Source: Lanius collurio (lineage: Eukaryota > Chordata > Aves > Passeriformes > Laniidae). Taken from it: DNA of 64,000 nt. Shown here one piece after another: positions 47,431-60,600 of the stretch. Every line of letters starts with the position of its first letter. The first letter of the stretch is position 1. The notes under the pieces were generated by a model. It was not told the origin of the DNA, ran no database searches, and saw only the letters and a list, made by a program, of their open reading frames with translations. The position numbers were made by a program, and so were the translations under genes. The stretch lies in the NCBI GenBank assembly GCA_020086605.1, contig JACBWW010000015.1:5165721-5229720 (forward strand), read 5' to 3'.

Positions 47431-50400
47431 TAAGCCAGATATATGGCATTTCCAGCAGACTGTAAGAGGAGCTGTTTGTGGTTCACTGAATCATGCTAAT
47501 TTTTATGAACCCTATTCAATTTTGATGAACTGGAATTTTCCAGCCAGATTTGTTGATGAGCTAATATTTGAGGAAGGCTTAGCATCACTGATGCCATGAA
47601 AATTGTTTCTTTGGGTATTCTAAATATACAGTGTGAACTGCTGGCAATGTGGAGGTTTACAGGCCATGGATACAGATATTAAATAGAGACAAAATGAGTA
47701 AACTGTAGTAAACCTGTCAAATATCTTCTAGGAAACTCTAACACAAGCAAAGTTTTATCAGAAATAACTGGTATCCACTGATTAAAAAAAAAAAGTCAGT
47801 ATTTCACAGAGTCCTTTAATTTCAAACAATGAAAACACAGCATAATCCCAGCACTGTATTTCCTGCTGAGTGCCTTTCAAGAACTGGAAACCTTCCCTCT
47901 GTACTTTTTATCTTCAGAAATAACCTCCCCAATTTAAACATATGTTACTACTAAAGTAATCACATCTTGTTCCACATCTCTTCTATAAATTTACGGTAAA
48001 GGTCTCAAATATTTGAGTATAGCAAAAGAACAAGTTTTCTTCTGTACTGGAAAATGAGAGCACAGTAACATTCTCTGGATAATGTGTAACCAAGTGAAGC
48101 AACAGCTGGACCAAGGGGCAAACTATGGCTTTCTGTTGAATGGAAAGAATTTAAATCAGAATTTGTGAAATATAGTGCAGTATTGGACAAGCTCATAGGA
48201 ACAAGAGAAATCCAAATAAAAGCCCAAAAAAGTAAATTTTCACATATTTCTGGAAGACAATATCCCAAGTTTACAACCTTCCCATAAGAAATTATTTCCT
48301 CCAATCCAAGATGACCCATATGCACACGGTTCAGTGCTAGAGAAAGCCTGCCAAATGTTACTCCAAATGAAAAAAAATTGGGGATACAATTCTTGCTACA
48401 ACTGCAGATTGCAGAAACAGAAAGAGAATCTTAGCATCAGCCAGGAACAAAGAATCATAACACTGGAAGAAAACAATATTCCATAATTATTCTAAATTTT
48501 TATCCAGTCATCCTGTGCTGCAAAAAAGTTTAGAGCAAAAATGAGAACCTTCCAAATGTAGGTAATTGCCACTGCATGTTCTGTCCTACAAAATGTACTG
48601 TAAAATATATCATAACTGACATTTTGAGGCAGATTGAAAACGTAGCAAATACTTCTAGCTACGTTAAAAGAGGAAAATAGTTCCTAAGTTTCAAAGAAAT
48701 TAGAAATCCAAAGTAAAAACTGATTTTCATGTAATTTCTTACAAACTTTGCATATCCTGTACATAGGATTTTCTGGCTGTACAGCTTGACTACCTAGTCA
48801 ACAGTTTGAGACATTAACATAAATACATTTCTAAGGTTTTGATATGATAGCAGAATTATCCAATTGCATAGGAACATGTAAGTCAGAAGGAAGCAAAATA
48901 GAGTAACAAATGTTACACTGGGATAGATCTAATTTTGAATGATATCTCAGTCACTTTGCAGTTCTGCTCATTGAGAACTAATAAATCATAATAATATTCT
49001 CCCATCTTTTCTTTAGTTTGTGAGATTACAGATGTGGAGAACAGAACAGGTATGAATTGAAGCTGGTGCAAATGTAAAAGGCACACAGAAACACAGAAAT
49101 AGATTATGATGAACATGGCATACCCCTCCCAGTTCAAAGAAGCTCTAGCAATGCTTTGTGAACTCCAGTAGAAGTGAGAATTATCCATTCCTTATGTGGG
49201 ACTCGTTCTGATGAAAGCAACTTAATTAATTTAGAGTAAGAAACCTTCTCTCCACAGCAGGATATGAAGTAGAAAAAGCTATGTGATGTATGTGTAATAG
49301 AAAGCTGGTAGAGACAGTGGGAGCCAGTGTAGGAAAGGTACATGAAAATTTGTGTACATGTATTTATTTATATTGATAATTTATACATTTTGATGGTTAA
49401 AGATACAGGAATGAGGTGAATGCCTAGAAACATCAAACATTAGCTTGTTGGAAAACCAGATTTTTTTCTGTTAATAGGAATTTGAAACCATGAGGCAATA
49501 AATGTTTTATTTATGGTGAAAGAGAGGCGTCTCCTGATAATTGGCTGAAATCATAGCTCTTTTAACTGCATCTTTCATTATTTTCCAAATTTTCTTAAAT
49601 GTGATATAACTATAAAAACTCTTTTGTTTTTTTTCTTTGTCAGTGGACTAATTTGTCAAAATAACTTAATATTTTATTGATATTTTCTTTTCTTTGACAT
49701 CTTGTCAACTTTCAGAAGGATAAGTTGCATCCAGTTTACTTTCTCTGGAGAATACTTTATGAAAATACTGAGGTTTGAGTCTGTGTCTAGGATGGACATT
49801 TTAATTTTTATTTAGAGACAATAAACTTAGATTTAATACAGTATGATAGTTTCTGGGCAACTGAGAAAGATCATAAAAATCTTAAATTGCCATTCTGAGT
49901 TATCTGAAGCAGCACTGTATTTACCTTACTCGTTGGCACAAGCTGTGTTATTTTTTTTCCTTTGGCCATTCTATTTGACTTGTCAAAACCAGATATATCT
50001 ATTTTCTTAATGACCACCATACAATGCAACCTTGCAGTAATAGAAATTCATTCCCTCCAGTGGCCAAGCTATCTGATTTATCATTTGTTGAATGAAGTTG
50101 TACTTCTAGATTAGTTATACTTCTAATTTCAGATCTCCATGCGAAGCAATGGAGTGGCTTGCAACAAAATTGTCATCTAAGCAATGAACTAGCAAAATAT
50201 TTGTGCTGTGATAAACTCTAACCATATTGGTAACTTTAAGAATTCCACTGAGAAAATCTGAGTATTTGAATATAGGCCACCTGAAAAACAGCCATAAATC
50301 CAACTGTTTTTACAAACTAGTAAAATTTTATGCTGTTGCATAGAAAAATACAATGTTTCATAATAAATAGAAGATTATAAGAATTATTAATTATTATTGT

Positions 50401-51727
50401 TTCATAGTCATTGAAGAAATTTAAATTTTATTTCTTCCACACATCCTGTTTAACTGTAGGTAAGGGATTCATACTCTAGTGTAAGCAGTTTGCAATTTTT
50501 TTGTTCTGAAAAACTGCAGCACAATTCCATAAAAGCAGTAATGTACTGAAGTTCATTCTATGGTGTCATTATAAAACAAAAATCAGGAAATGTTCTTTCC
50601 ATAGCTTCAGGTAAAAAGCAAATGTGACAAGAAACACAGAGCAAACAAATATGAGAGTTAAACCAAGAAAGATAGTCAATAATGAAAAAGATATTTAATT
50701 TCAGTATAGTATTTATCCAATATCTGTTTTATATTTGTTAGTAGTTTGTCCCTTTTAATCAACATTCATATTCTATATGTTCTCAGAAAGAGGTTACTGA
50801 GGTTTGATACAAATCTAAAAAATAACATTCAGTGTTGTTTCATTCTAATCTGCCCCAAGGCATCTATTGACAAGAACCTTGTGTTACCCTCGATTTCTAG
50901 GGGGGGGTCATAACAATGATAAGCATTTTTTATGTGATCTTTTGGGGAGTTTAAGTCTTATTAGGAACCCTTTCAGGCTATTAGCTTGAATAGGCACAGT
51001 AAAACAGTAGTTCCTTAAAGAGTTGGGTAAGTGAAGTGGTTTGAGGTGTGGTGACATGAGTTTTAACTCTTATTTTCTTACTGACACAGCCATAGTGTCA
51101 CTTGACAGGGGACAAAGAAAATAAAAAACCTGCTGACAGTCTGTTTGTCATAGCAAATTGTCGCATTTTGTATTGTGTTTCTCTCTCTGACCTCAAGCCA
51201 CTTCATGGGCACACTGCAACCACCTACCTACCAGTATTTGCGGTTTTTCAGACAACACTGTAGAGGGACAGTGTCTAATACATAAATGGAGTTATTCCTC
51301 TCTAATATTATCATTACTACTTTTTGAGACTACTTTGGGGTTATTTCATGAAATAGAATAGAAATAGAAATATCAAAATAAAATACAATAGCATATTTCT
51401 TTTGGAAGGGATGTAAAATGATCATTTTTTCAACAGTCTGACTGTTTTGGGGCTGACCAGAATTTAAAACATGGTGTTAAGGGCATTGTCCAGATGCCTC
51501 TGGGTAGGTTCTTGTCTCCTTAACTTTCAGCTTTTGAAACCTCAACTCTTTGAAACTGCAACTTCAAATAATTTAATAATTTGGAATCCTCAAGCTTTTA
51601 AGTGAGGACCTTTGTGTTTTATAATTTTAATATAAATCTAAATGCATGTCTCCATAAATAAGTTTAACTAATTGTGAGCTACCCACTAAAGCTAAATAGG
51701 AAAAGTTCCAATGTATTTCAGTGACAG

Positions 51728-51752
51728 CAATAAAAAGCTTAGCTTTTTATTG
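51728..51752. repeat. Near-perfect palindrome: 12-bp arms, 1-base centre
   Basis: CAATAAAAAGCT at 51728-51739 is the reverse complement of AGCTTTTTATTG at 51741-51752, with a single T between them. The left arm includes AATAAA, so both strands carry a polyadenylation-signal-like hexamer. No transcript end is otherwise suggested. Confidence 0.85.
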
Positions 51753-54092
51753 TTCTCAGGTTTTTCACAAGTTGGACTAAAGTAGAGTTTAAATCATGAC
51801 AGATGTTTTGAAATAGACTGTAGGAGATATGAGCAATATAAATAGAATTTTGTTGGTGTTTCTCATTAGAATACATATTCTTCTAATTTTCAGAAATTAA
51901 TTTCTTAGTAGAGGAAAACTTGAATGCACTATGCATAAGAAATTACCATCCTGACAATTTATGTCACGTGCACATGTAGTAAGCTGTTACAAGATGGCAA
52001 ACTACATGGAAAAATTTATATTACTTTGTCCTAATGATAGTTTGAAGGATCCAGATTTTAATAAAATATTTTAAATAGGTGTATGACCTATGAAGTTTTA
52101 AATTTATCTATTTTCTTTTCATATATAGGTTTTGTAAACACTCATTTCATTTTTATGTTTTCTAATGTATTTTTTATTGCTTACATAACATTTTAGATAC
52201 CCTGGGTAATTTCTTATCACAAGCAGTTTCTCAGAATATCTACTAAAATGGATAAAGGGATATTTTCAAAAATGTTTGTATGAATAAGATCATAAGAATG
52301 TAAAATTAACCTTTTGTGGAAGCTCTATAAATAGTTTATTTATATTGGAGAAATGAGCTTTTATTGTCATACTCTATTGTAAACATGGACCAAATTTTTT
52401 CTAAATATGATTATCCTTCAAACTACTCTTCAAAATGGACATGTCTGGGTGTTTTATAGTAAACTTGATTTTGGTCTGCAAGAAAGTCTGTAATCTAAAA
52501 TTTTGTGTCTGTATTAATAGTTGATATTTCTTTTCTCATTTTCAACTGAGGCTATACCAGAGAAATAGGAAATCTATTTTAAAATTTTATCAAAATAATT
52601 GTACTGCAAGCTAAGCTTAAATTTCTCTCCTTTGGAAAGATAACCTGACTGCAAACAGCAGTTGGTTTTAGAATGCCCATACCCCAGCTTATGCTACTGG
52701 ATCAAGAAGCCTTTTCTGACCATTAAAAGTCTGTATGATGTAGCTAAGTCCAGTAATTCGTTGAAGTGTAATGAAAATAAGATATACATTATACATAAAC
52801 TATACTTAAAAAGTATGCTTAATAGTGGGCTTTGAAATTCATTCTGACTGAGATGGAGAAAGCAGAAGAAGAGAATGGAGATCAAGTCTCTGTCTAATAG
52901 ACTAGTGTGGCTCAGATTATTTCAATGGTTTTTCACTGATTTATACCAGCTGAAGTTCTGGCTTGCTCACTGAATTTTCAGAATCACATCTGGCTTATTG
53001 AAATAATTTTTTCTCACCATTCATCCAATCTTTATTGTGTATGCACTATTCTGAAATTTAGTGGAATATTTTCAAATTTCAGTATTCAGTTTAGATTTCA
53101 CACCAAATAAATGCAAAATCCATCATGGCAAGAAAAACTCTGATAACAAATACTGTAAAGTTTGGTCACTTGGTGAAATGGACAATATGTCACGAGCATA
53201 CATCAAAAACTAAAAGTGTCCTGTTTCAGAAACAATGTGCCAAGAGAACATGTGTGGGCAATGTCAATAGAGGTCACACAGTTTTTGTTATTTAGAATGC
53301 ATATGTGACATTCTGTACTGCCCCAGTGGTTATAGGTGATTAGAAATCAGTTGCAATATCACAGAATGAAAATTATTATTTAACTCAAAATTATATTTAA
53401 AAATCAGCTTCTGAACTCTGTGTGTGTGTATGTATGCATTTATATTTACATTATATATTATTAACTGGATTTTTAGAAACCTGTAGGAGATCTGTCATTA
53501 CCTTGAGTGATTCCAGAATTTCACCCCAGTGTCAAAGATTTGTCAGAATGCCTTTAAATATATCTCTTTGCCAGAACGAAATGCCTTGGAGGATTTGATG
53601 TGTTTAAAGGATTCATGGAGTTTGTTCAAGAATGATTAAGTGACTGTGCTAGATAAATAATATTGATTTGTGTTTGGCAAGGTAATCTCATTCATACCCT
53701 CAGGCTCACGAATGCCGAGTTAAGAATACATAGAGCACTTACACAGCGTAAGGGGATTTGAGGGTCATTGGCATCTGTTTGAACACTGAAATATCAGAAC
53801 CCAGGCCAAATTGTTTCACTAACCTTCTAATTTCCTAATTCACAGATTAGTTACCATGTTTTTATCTTACTTACTCCTTTCCTCCGGCTAAACCTGTGAT
53901 GTCAGCCCCACCACAACCACAAGTTTTATTTTCATGTTCTAGATTGCTTTCTTTGATGCTTGTAGGAACTTTTAAGTCACCCTCTTATTCAGATCTCTTG
54001 CAGAGTATCCTCTTTCTATTCACTTTCTACTGCTGGGTATTGATTAAAAAATTTGGAGAAATAATTGAACTGGTATAAGTAATAAACAGTGA

Positions 54093-54245
54093 CATAATAG
54101 ATAAGAAAAGTGATAGAGCAAAAGAAAATGAGGTAAAGGAAGAAAGGAGAAATGAGTGCTGAGATGGTAGCAAATAGATTGCCGCAAGGATACATTTACA
54201 GAGATGCAGGGAAAAAAAAACCATGGAAAAAGGAAAAAAAAAATA
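54093..54245 (+). repeat. Purine-rich zone
   Basis: A and G dominate the plus strand (AAGAAAAG, GAGCAAAAGAAAATGAGG, GGAAGAAAGGAGAAATGAG and GGAAAAAGGAAAAAAAAAA), with a short mixed interruption at about 54165-54205. Open frames on the minus strand here are rich in Ser, Phe and Leu because of this bias. Confidence 0.55.
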
Positions 54246-55860
54246 TTATGAAAGAAGGACCTGGAAGCTAGAGAATGTGAAGACAAGATCAGTTGACAAC
54301 ACCTAGTAAAGACAAACTCAAGTGTGAGCATATTTTGTAGGAATGATCCAGTTCTGAAGATTAAACAAAAAAAAGTGAGAGGAAAGGAAACTGAACATTC
54401 CGGACAGAACAGCAGTTCTGAGATTCCACAGATATCAACTTCTGGGCCACTGAACTTAGCACTTATATGCAGAGGAAACTAGCAAGTAAACAAAAAATTC
54501 GTTGCTGTAAATTAATTCATTTGCTCACATAAATGGGAAAGTAAAGATGAAACATATTGTGAAGAGTTTTGGTAAACTTCAAAATTATAGAGTGAAGACC
54601 AGTAAAAAGGGTGATGACAGTCAATACAGTTAGATGCAAATCACTGCACATTCCAAAAAAAAAAAAGAAAAGGGCTATCCACTCTGAGGGCAAAAAATTT
54701 AAGCTATGAGAGGGAGAATTGCACAGAAACATCAGGTCACAGCTCAGGAGCAATCCCAAAAACATGATCAAAAGTTAGAAAGCAAATAAAAGGGAGAACA
54801 TTCACTATATGCTCCAGTGCAGGACCAGGGAATATTGATTAAATTGTCAGGAAGCAAGTCACTTTCCCATATATCATTTGGAATGCAAAAATTTTGTGGA
54901 AGTCCAAAAAGCAAAGAGATACATTGATGAAAGAATATGTATTAATTGAATAGGAAATCTGACATATTAGCTTTGAAGCAGTTCCAGTTGTGTGATGAAG
55001 ACTTTTAGTAGAGTCCTTCTGCAAGGACTGAAGTGTCATGGAGTCTGCTTGGACACTGTGCTGAAGACCAGTCAGTAGTTCTTTATTATATTTGCCTTTT
55101 TTTTTCTTCTCTACCCTATCCAAATGACCACTCAGGACAGAAGGAATTCAGATTCAGATGCCTCTCTGACAACTCTGATGTTTGAACTTTGTAGCTTAAA
55201 TATGAGACAAAAATGCAGTCACACACAGGTAAGTTAAAATTAGATATGTATTATCAAAATACTCTAAGTTTCATTTCACCCAGTAAGAAAGTTGGTAAAA
55301 AAATTATTTCAGCTAATGAGTTCTTGGTTAAGTTAGAGGCCAAATTAAAATTTTTTCAACTCTTTATATTATACTGCTTTTCAGTTGTTAAAAATTTATG
55401 TGAGTACTCCTGTTGTTTTTCATTTTTATGTACTTTGTCAGGCTCCCAACAGTTCACCCCCACAGTCCATATATGATATAACAATCCACAAGGGAAATAG
55501 TCTTGTACCAAATTAGTGACTTTCACTCAAAATTGATTCACAATGTTAAGAAATATTGTGTCATTCTCTAAATATTTCTGAAATAATACTCTTAAACTTC
55601 AGGCTGTTACTTCAGCTGCTTAAGACATTCAATTTAACTGAAAAGCTTGTCTTTGTCCTCAGTGCAAGTGCAGCTTATTGGCATGAATCATCTCTAAAAC
55701 TGTTTGGGAACATGTTAATGTTTTTCCCCTAAGAAAATGTCATTTTGGCGAAAATAAAACCTTTTTGGAAGAACATTTTCATTGGAAAAGTATTTCTTAG
55801 ATCCAGATGACAATTTCTAGCCAAATCTGTGGAAAAAAATCTTACTCTTCCTAACTGTCC

Positions 55861-55940
55861 ATAAGACTCCATTCAGATTGGTAAAACACTGGATTTCTAC
55901 ATAAGACTCCATTCAGACTGGTAAAACACTGGATTTCTAC
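55861..55940. repeat. Tandem duplication, 40 bp x 2, one mismatch
   Basis: Bases 55861-55900 and 55901-55940 are 40-mers beginning ATAAGACTCCATTCAG and ending GGATTTCTAC. They differ at one base (T versus C at unit position 18). This is a young local duplication. Confidence 0.95.
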
Positions 55941-57590
55941 ATTGTAGTAAACACAACAAATACTGAGGAGGGATCCAAGCAGTGTCAGAGACATTCTTCA
56001 TATGGGTGATCTACCATGTGGGTCTTCAGAAAGAACCATTATCAGCGCTGCAAGTAATATTAGGTCTACAGGATATAAATATAAAATGCAAATATACGTT
56101 AACAGAGTCGATAAATTATTACTTAACTGAAGCTTGTTGGAAAAGAAGTTCTCTCTGTTATTCACTTTACTGAGATCAAAATTTCAACTTTCTGGAGGAA
56201 ACAGCTAAATCCAACACATCATGGTATTTCTGTTCAATATTTCGTAGAAAATGTTTGGTTTCCTCTGAACACTGGGTTCTTTAGTAAAACTATCTTTGAT
56301 TTACCGTGGTTTGCTCTTGTAAAGTAATTTATTCTGAAAATTAATTGTCTGAAAGCAGTGCTTTCTACATAAAGAAGAATGGTAAAAGAGGAAATTAAAC
56401 TACATCTTTCATCAATCTGTACAATAGCATATAACCACAAGAATACTCTGAAGTGTATTTATTTTTAACAAAATAAAAATTTGGGTTTTTAACAGCTCAA
56501 AATTTCCATCAAGCAAAAATTCTTTAGGAAATAATTTTGCTGTTGTCAAAATCTATTTTCCATCAGAAATAAATGTTGAGAAAAATATTTAATTAACCTG
56601 TTTCTAAAAATAATATTAGAATAACCTGAAATTTTAATAGTAAAAGAATCTGATTTTTTTTCCCGATAGTTAATTCAGGCCTTTGTCTTTGAAAAGTTTG
56701 CTTTCAGGACATGAAAAATAATTTGGATACTTGTATCAGTACAGTGTTTCATGTCACAAGATTCAACAGGTTAATGAATTTCAACCATCTACTTGAACAG
56801 AAACAGTCTAGGTATAGCAGTAGAGTAGCAGCTGCTCTTTTGTAACTTTTCTTTTTCATCCTTTCTTTAATGAATTGCTGTCCGTGAACCGTCAGTTTTT
56901 AAAAAAATGTATCCTAATGATTACTTAGCCCAGTATGAGCACCTACATTCATAATTTCTAGGTTGCTTAGTTATCTTAATACCTTGCTATGCTAAAGAGA
57001 AATGTTCAGTTTGGCCTTGATTCTGCTTCCTGATTTTTTTATTTTGCTTAATATTCTCATGATAGGCAAAAAAATGATAAAGGGGGAATTTTCATGGAAC
57101 CATTAATGTTTGTCTCTTGCTTGAATTAGAATATTTTTACAAAACATAAAATAATCATTTATACTGAAAGTATCTATGCCAGTTAAAACAAAGTACACAG
57201 CTGCCATGGCAAAGAAACCTATTTTCATAGAATTTGGAAACTACAGGTCTTCTCAGTCAGAATATTAATTTCAATGTTTCTGTTTAGCTTCACTGCTTCT
57301 GCTAGGAGACTTTTCAGTGAAGTACAAAAGATCAGCAATAAACTATAAAATCACCATTGATTCAACCTGTGCAAAGAGAGACAAAACTCAAACAGATCCC
57401 TGACCAGCCTTTTAGTGACCAGGCAGCTGGGGTTTATTTTGTAAGCTTTATTCAATCAGTGCCAAACACGTGATCGGTATAAATAATAATCCCTCCCATG
57501 TGAATGTTTCTTCCATTGGCACCCTTATCAAGGTCTGTGTTGAAGTTTGTCCTTGGAGTATCTCTAGTTCCAACTACCAAATCGTAATTT

Positions 57591-57612
57591 AGAAATCATA
57601 GAATCATATAAT
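57591..57612 (-). mobile_element. Possible CR1 tail remnant
   Basis: AGAAATCATAGAATCATATA resembles the complement of the CR1 terminal repeat. The following bases do not continue into the CR1 3' UTR, so this may be a severely decayed or tail-only insertion, or chance. Confidence 0.25.
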
Positions 57613-60600
57613 TATCAGAATAGTAGATAAAACTTGGCAGTGTAAAAGAATGGGTTGCTGATATTTTCCGAAGGGAAGTAGAAAAAGAATGTATAACTAT
57701 GTGAACTCTTCCATATAAAATATATTGGAAAAAAAAAAATTTGACATGGTAACATTTTTCCATTGACAGGAAGGAAAGATGAGTATGAGAAACATATGCA
57801 GAAAAAGAGACAAGACTTAGAGTAGGCACAAGAAAAATGTAGAAATGGCCAGTATGTTTGACACAACTAATCAGGAATATTGCCAGGTTAATCTTTCTTT
57901 CCCTCTTTGTGCCTTAATGAAATCTCATTTGTTTTTGGGAGAACATAGCTTTGTAAAAGAGTTTCACATCCAGACAGAAACAAAGCCAAGGGTGAATACA
58001 AAGTTTTAGACATAAAATACAGATGAGGGAAGGTTCTGTTTTAGAAATTCCAGCCAACATCCTTCTCGCCAACCTTATCCCTTCAGTCTTGCTCTATGAC
58101 TTTCATATTGTCTGGAAAGAAAAGAAACATTTTGTCTTTTTTCTTTCTGTTCATACTGAGTCATAGGGTTACCAAGCATCTGTTGCACAAGTGAGGTACA
58201 TTTCTAGCACTGAGAGATGTTTCTAACTTGTTAGAATTTCTGATGGTGTTGCCTTCAGTTAAGTTGTGAAATCTGTGGCTTTATGCCTTTCCAGTCTCAC
58301 TGAGTTTCACCTTGATGAACTTTCGCATAAACCTGAGTCAAAAATCTATTGTGTCATTTCAGTGCACTTGCTAGTAAAGAAGAGCAGGCATTCTCACACT
58401 TGATACAAACATAACTAATAAAATTGGAGAAATAGATTGTAATTTAAAGCATATTCAGCATTAAAAATATCTGTATTAATATGAGAATATTTTTTTTCCC
58501 ACTGGAGGAGCATGAGCTATTTAATTACTCTCTGATTTTGGAAAGAAATGAACAGAAGTTAGACCTTTGCCTCTACCTAACCACATAATGGGCAAAACAA
58601 GAAAGACCTGTCAATGAAGTTGTTAAAGCTATTGCTGAAGCACTGGGCTGGGATTAAGCACATAGACTGCTTATTCATAACTCAGATGGCCTCTGGTCAA
58701 CACCCTAACTGTTCTGAATTCCATTCTAATTCTTCCTAGATTGTATTTAAGTATATACTCTTGGCTTGGCTAATTAATGGCTGCAGTGTTTGCAGAGAAT
58801 TTTAAAAGCCAAATGTTGCAGTGTCTACATCTCAGAAATGCAATGTATCTGTGTATGCAACCTGGAGCTTCTGTCTTTTACAAAAGGGGATTAATAATGG
58901 TATCTACTTCAAAGGTATGTTGGGAGAGTGAATACAAGAAAGATGAAGAAATGTTCAGACATTTGTTATCATTGGATTCATACGTAAACCTGACCTGTAC
59001 AGGTTGTTTTAAAATAATTGTTGTAGTCGAATTAGCACTAGACATATTCTGTAAATGAGCAAGTGCAAAGAACAGTTTAGGTTAAAGAGTTGGGTAGCTG
59101 TACTGAACAGACACAAGTCACTTCCTTTTTTTTTTTTTTTAAATTACTTAGCTTGAGACTGCAAAAGGTCATACATGAACATAGAAAATTATTTATTCAT
59201 AATTTCCTGACTTACTTGGTGAAGGGTGCCCGAGAGGGGTTGCATTTTAGATCGATGGTGCTAGTGACAGGTTAATCTGACCAAAACTACAGTGCTATTA
59301 TTGTTAAAATAGTAAGCAGCTGTAAGCTGCTGAACTCCTCCAGACTCGTTGGGTTTTTTTTCTTACTGTTGAAAAGCTCAAGAAAAATGTCAGAAACCAA
59401 GAGCTTATAATCCTGTGATCAAGAATTGCAAAGTGTAATGGTAGTGTTGGAACACGAATAAGACAGAAATAGAAGTTACATAAACAGTGCTGACCTCTTT
59501 TTATCAGCGTTTACTAGAACAAATACCATGCCTGAGAAAAGAACAGATAAAGTCAAAATATGACCAAAATAAAACTGCCATGCTTTAGTTAGGAGATACC
59601 TGGAGATAGACCTATGGTTGGATTTTCACTCAGGTTCCTCAAAGGTACTTTAGTGATAATGCAGACCACTTTAGGCACTTAAGTACCCATTTAGGCTACT
59701 CTGATATCAAAAACTGCCACCTTTCTCCAAAGCCCAGTACATTCTGTCCTTATTTCAGTTTCTGTCTATGAATTTGGGTTCACATCAGTTCTCATTGCAG
59801 GCTGCTATTGTCTTAGCTGAAGTTCAGTCCCAAAAGAAGACTCCTAACCTAAGATTAGTACAGTCAATTTTGAAGGCATATTATGACCACAAATATGAAA
59901 ACAGATTAGAATAAAATTGCTCTAGGTATTTACTTTTAACCACATTGTATGTGCAGAATACCTAGGAAGTTTTACAGTAAAAAGACTTTCTGTAGGATAA
60001 GTGACATCAGATGAAATTTCTTTGTCAAATTAGGCAAAGTATGGATTTGAAGCTATGTCCTGAGTGTTTAATCTGGTCCATTTGTTACATAACAGCTCTG
60101 TGTTTCTGCTTATTCCCTGTTTTGGGTTCCCCTTCTGCCTATATAAACACAAACAAATAAAACTGTAATCTATCACTTTGCTTCTGGGGAAGAAGTGTAT
60201 GGTTTAGGACTGCATCATACTACTTGGTCAGTTCAAGAGAGAATTTTTATGATCCTTCTTAATGTGTAAAATTAGGTAAAATATAGCAGTTACTGATTTC
60301 ACTAGTAATATCTACATCAAAGTTAGTGGACAACTGTATAAATATTTCAGAGCAACTTTAAATTAAAATATTCAGATTTATATCTGTCTGCTTTGAAAAT
60401 AAAAGATCATAGATCAAGTTTAAAGATAGACATGGTGAATTAGTAAGAGAATGTGAGAGGATTGAGCAAGCAAGATGAGCATAGATATTGGATTCAAAGC
60501 CATCAGCTTATTCCTTATAGGACCAGAACTGAAATTACCTATGCTGTGTTTTGATGGACGCCTCTCTTGATGAATACTAAAAAGATAATGACCATGCTTT

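Larger units (their letters stand above)
47431..55860. other. AT-rich single-copy DNA, no gene seen
   Basis: No recognised repeat family and no supported gene. The minus-strand frames at 48005-48325 (106 codons) and 48913-49188 (91 codons) have no recognisable domain. It includes a palindrome at 51728-51752 and a purine-rich zone at 54093-54245. Confidence 0.65.

Noticed and set aside
48005..48325. Minus-strand 106-codon frame
   Set aside because: No family recognised and no gene context. Several frames of this size are expected in 64 kb.
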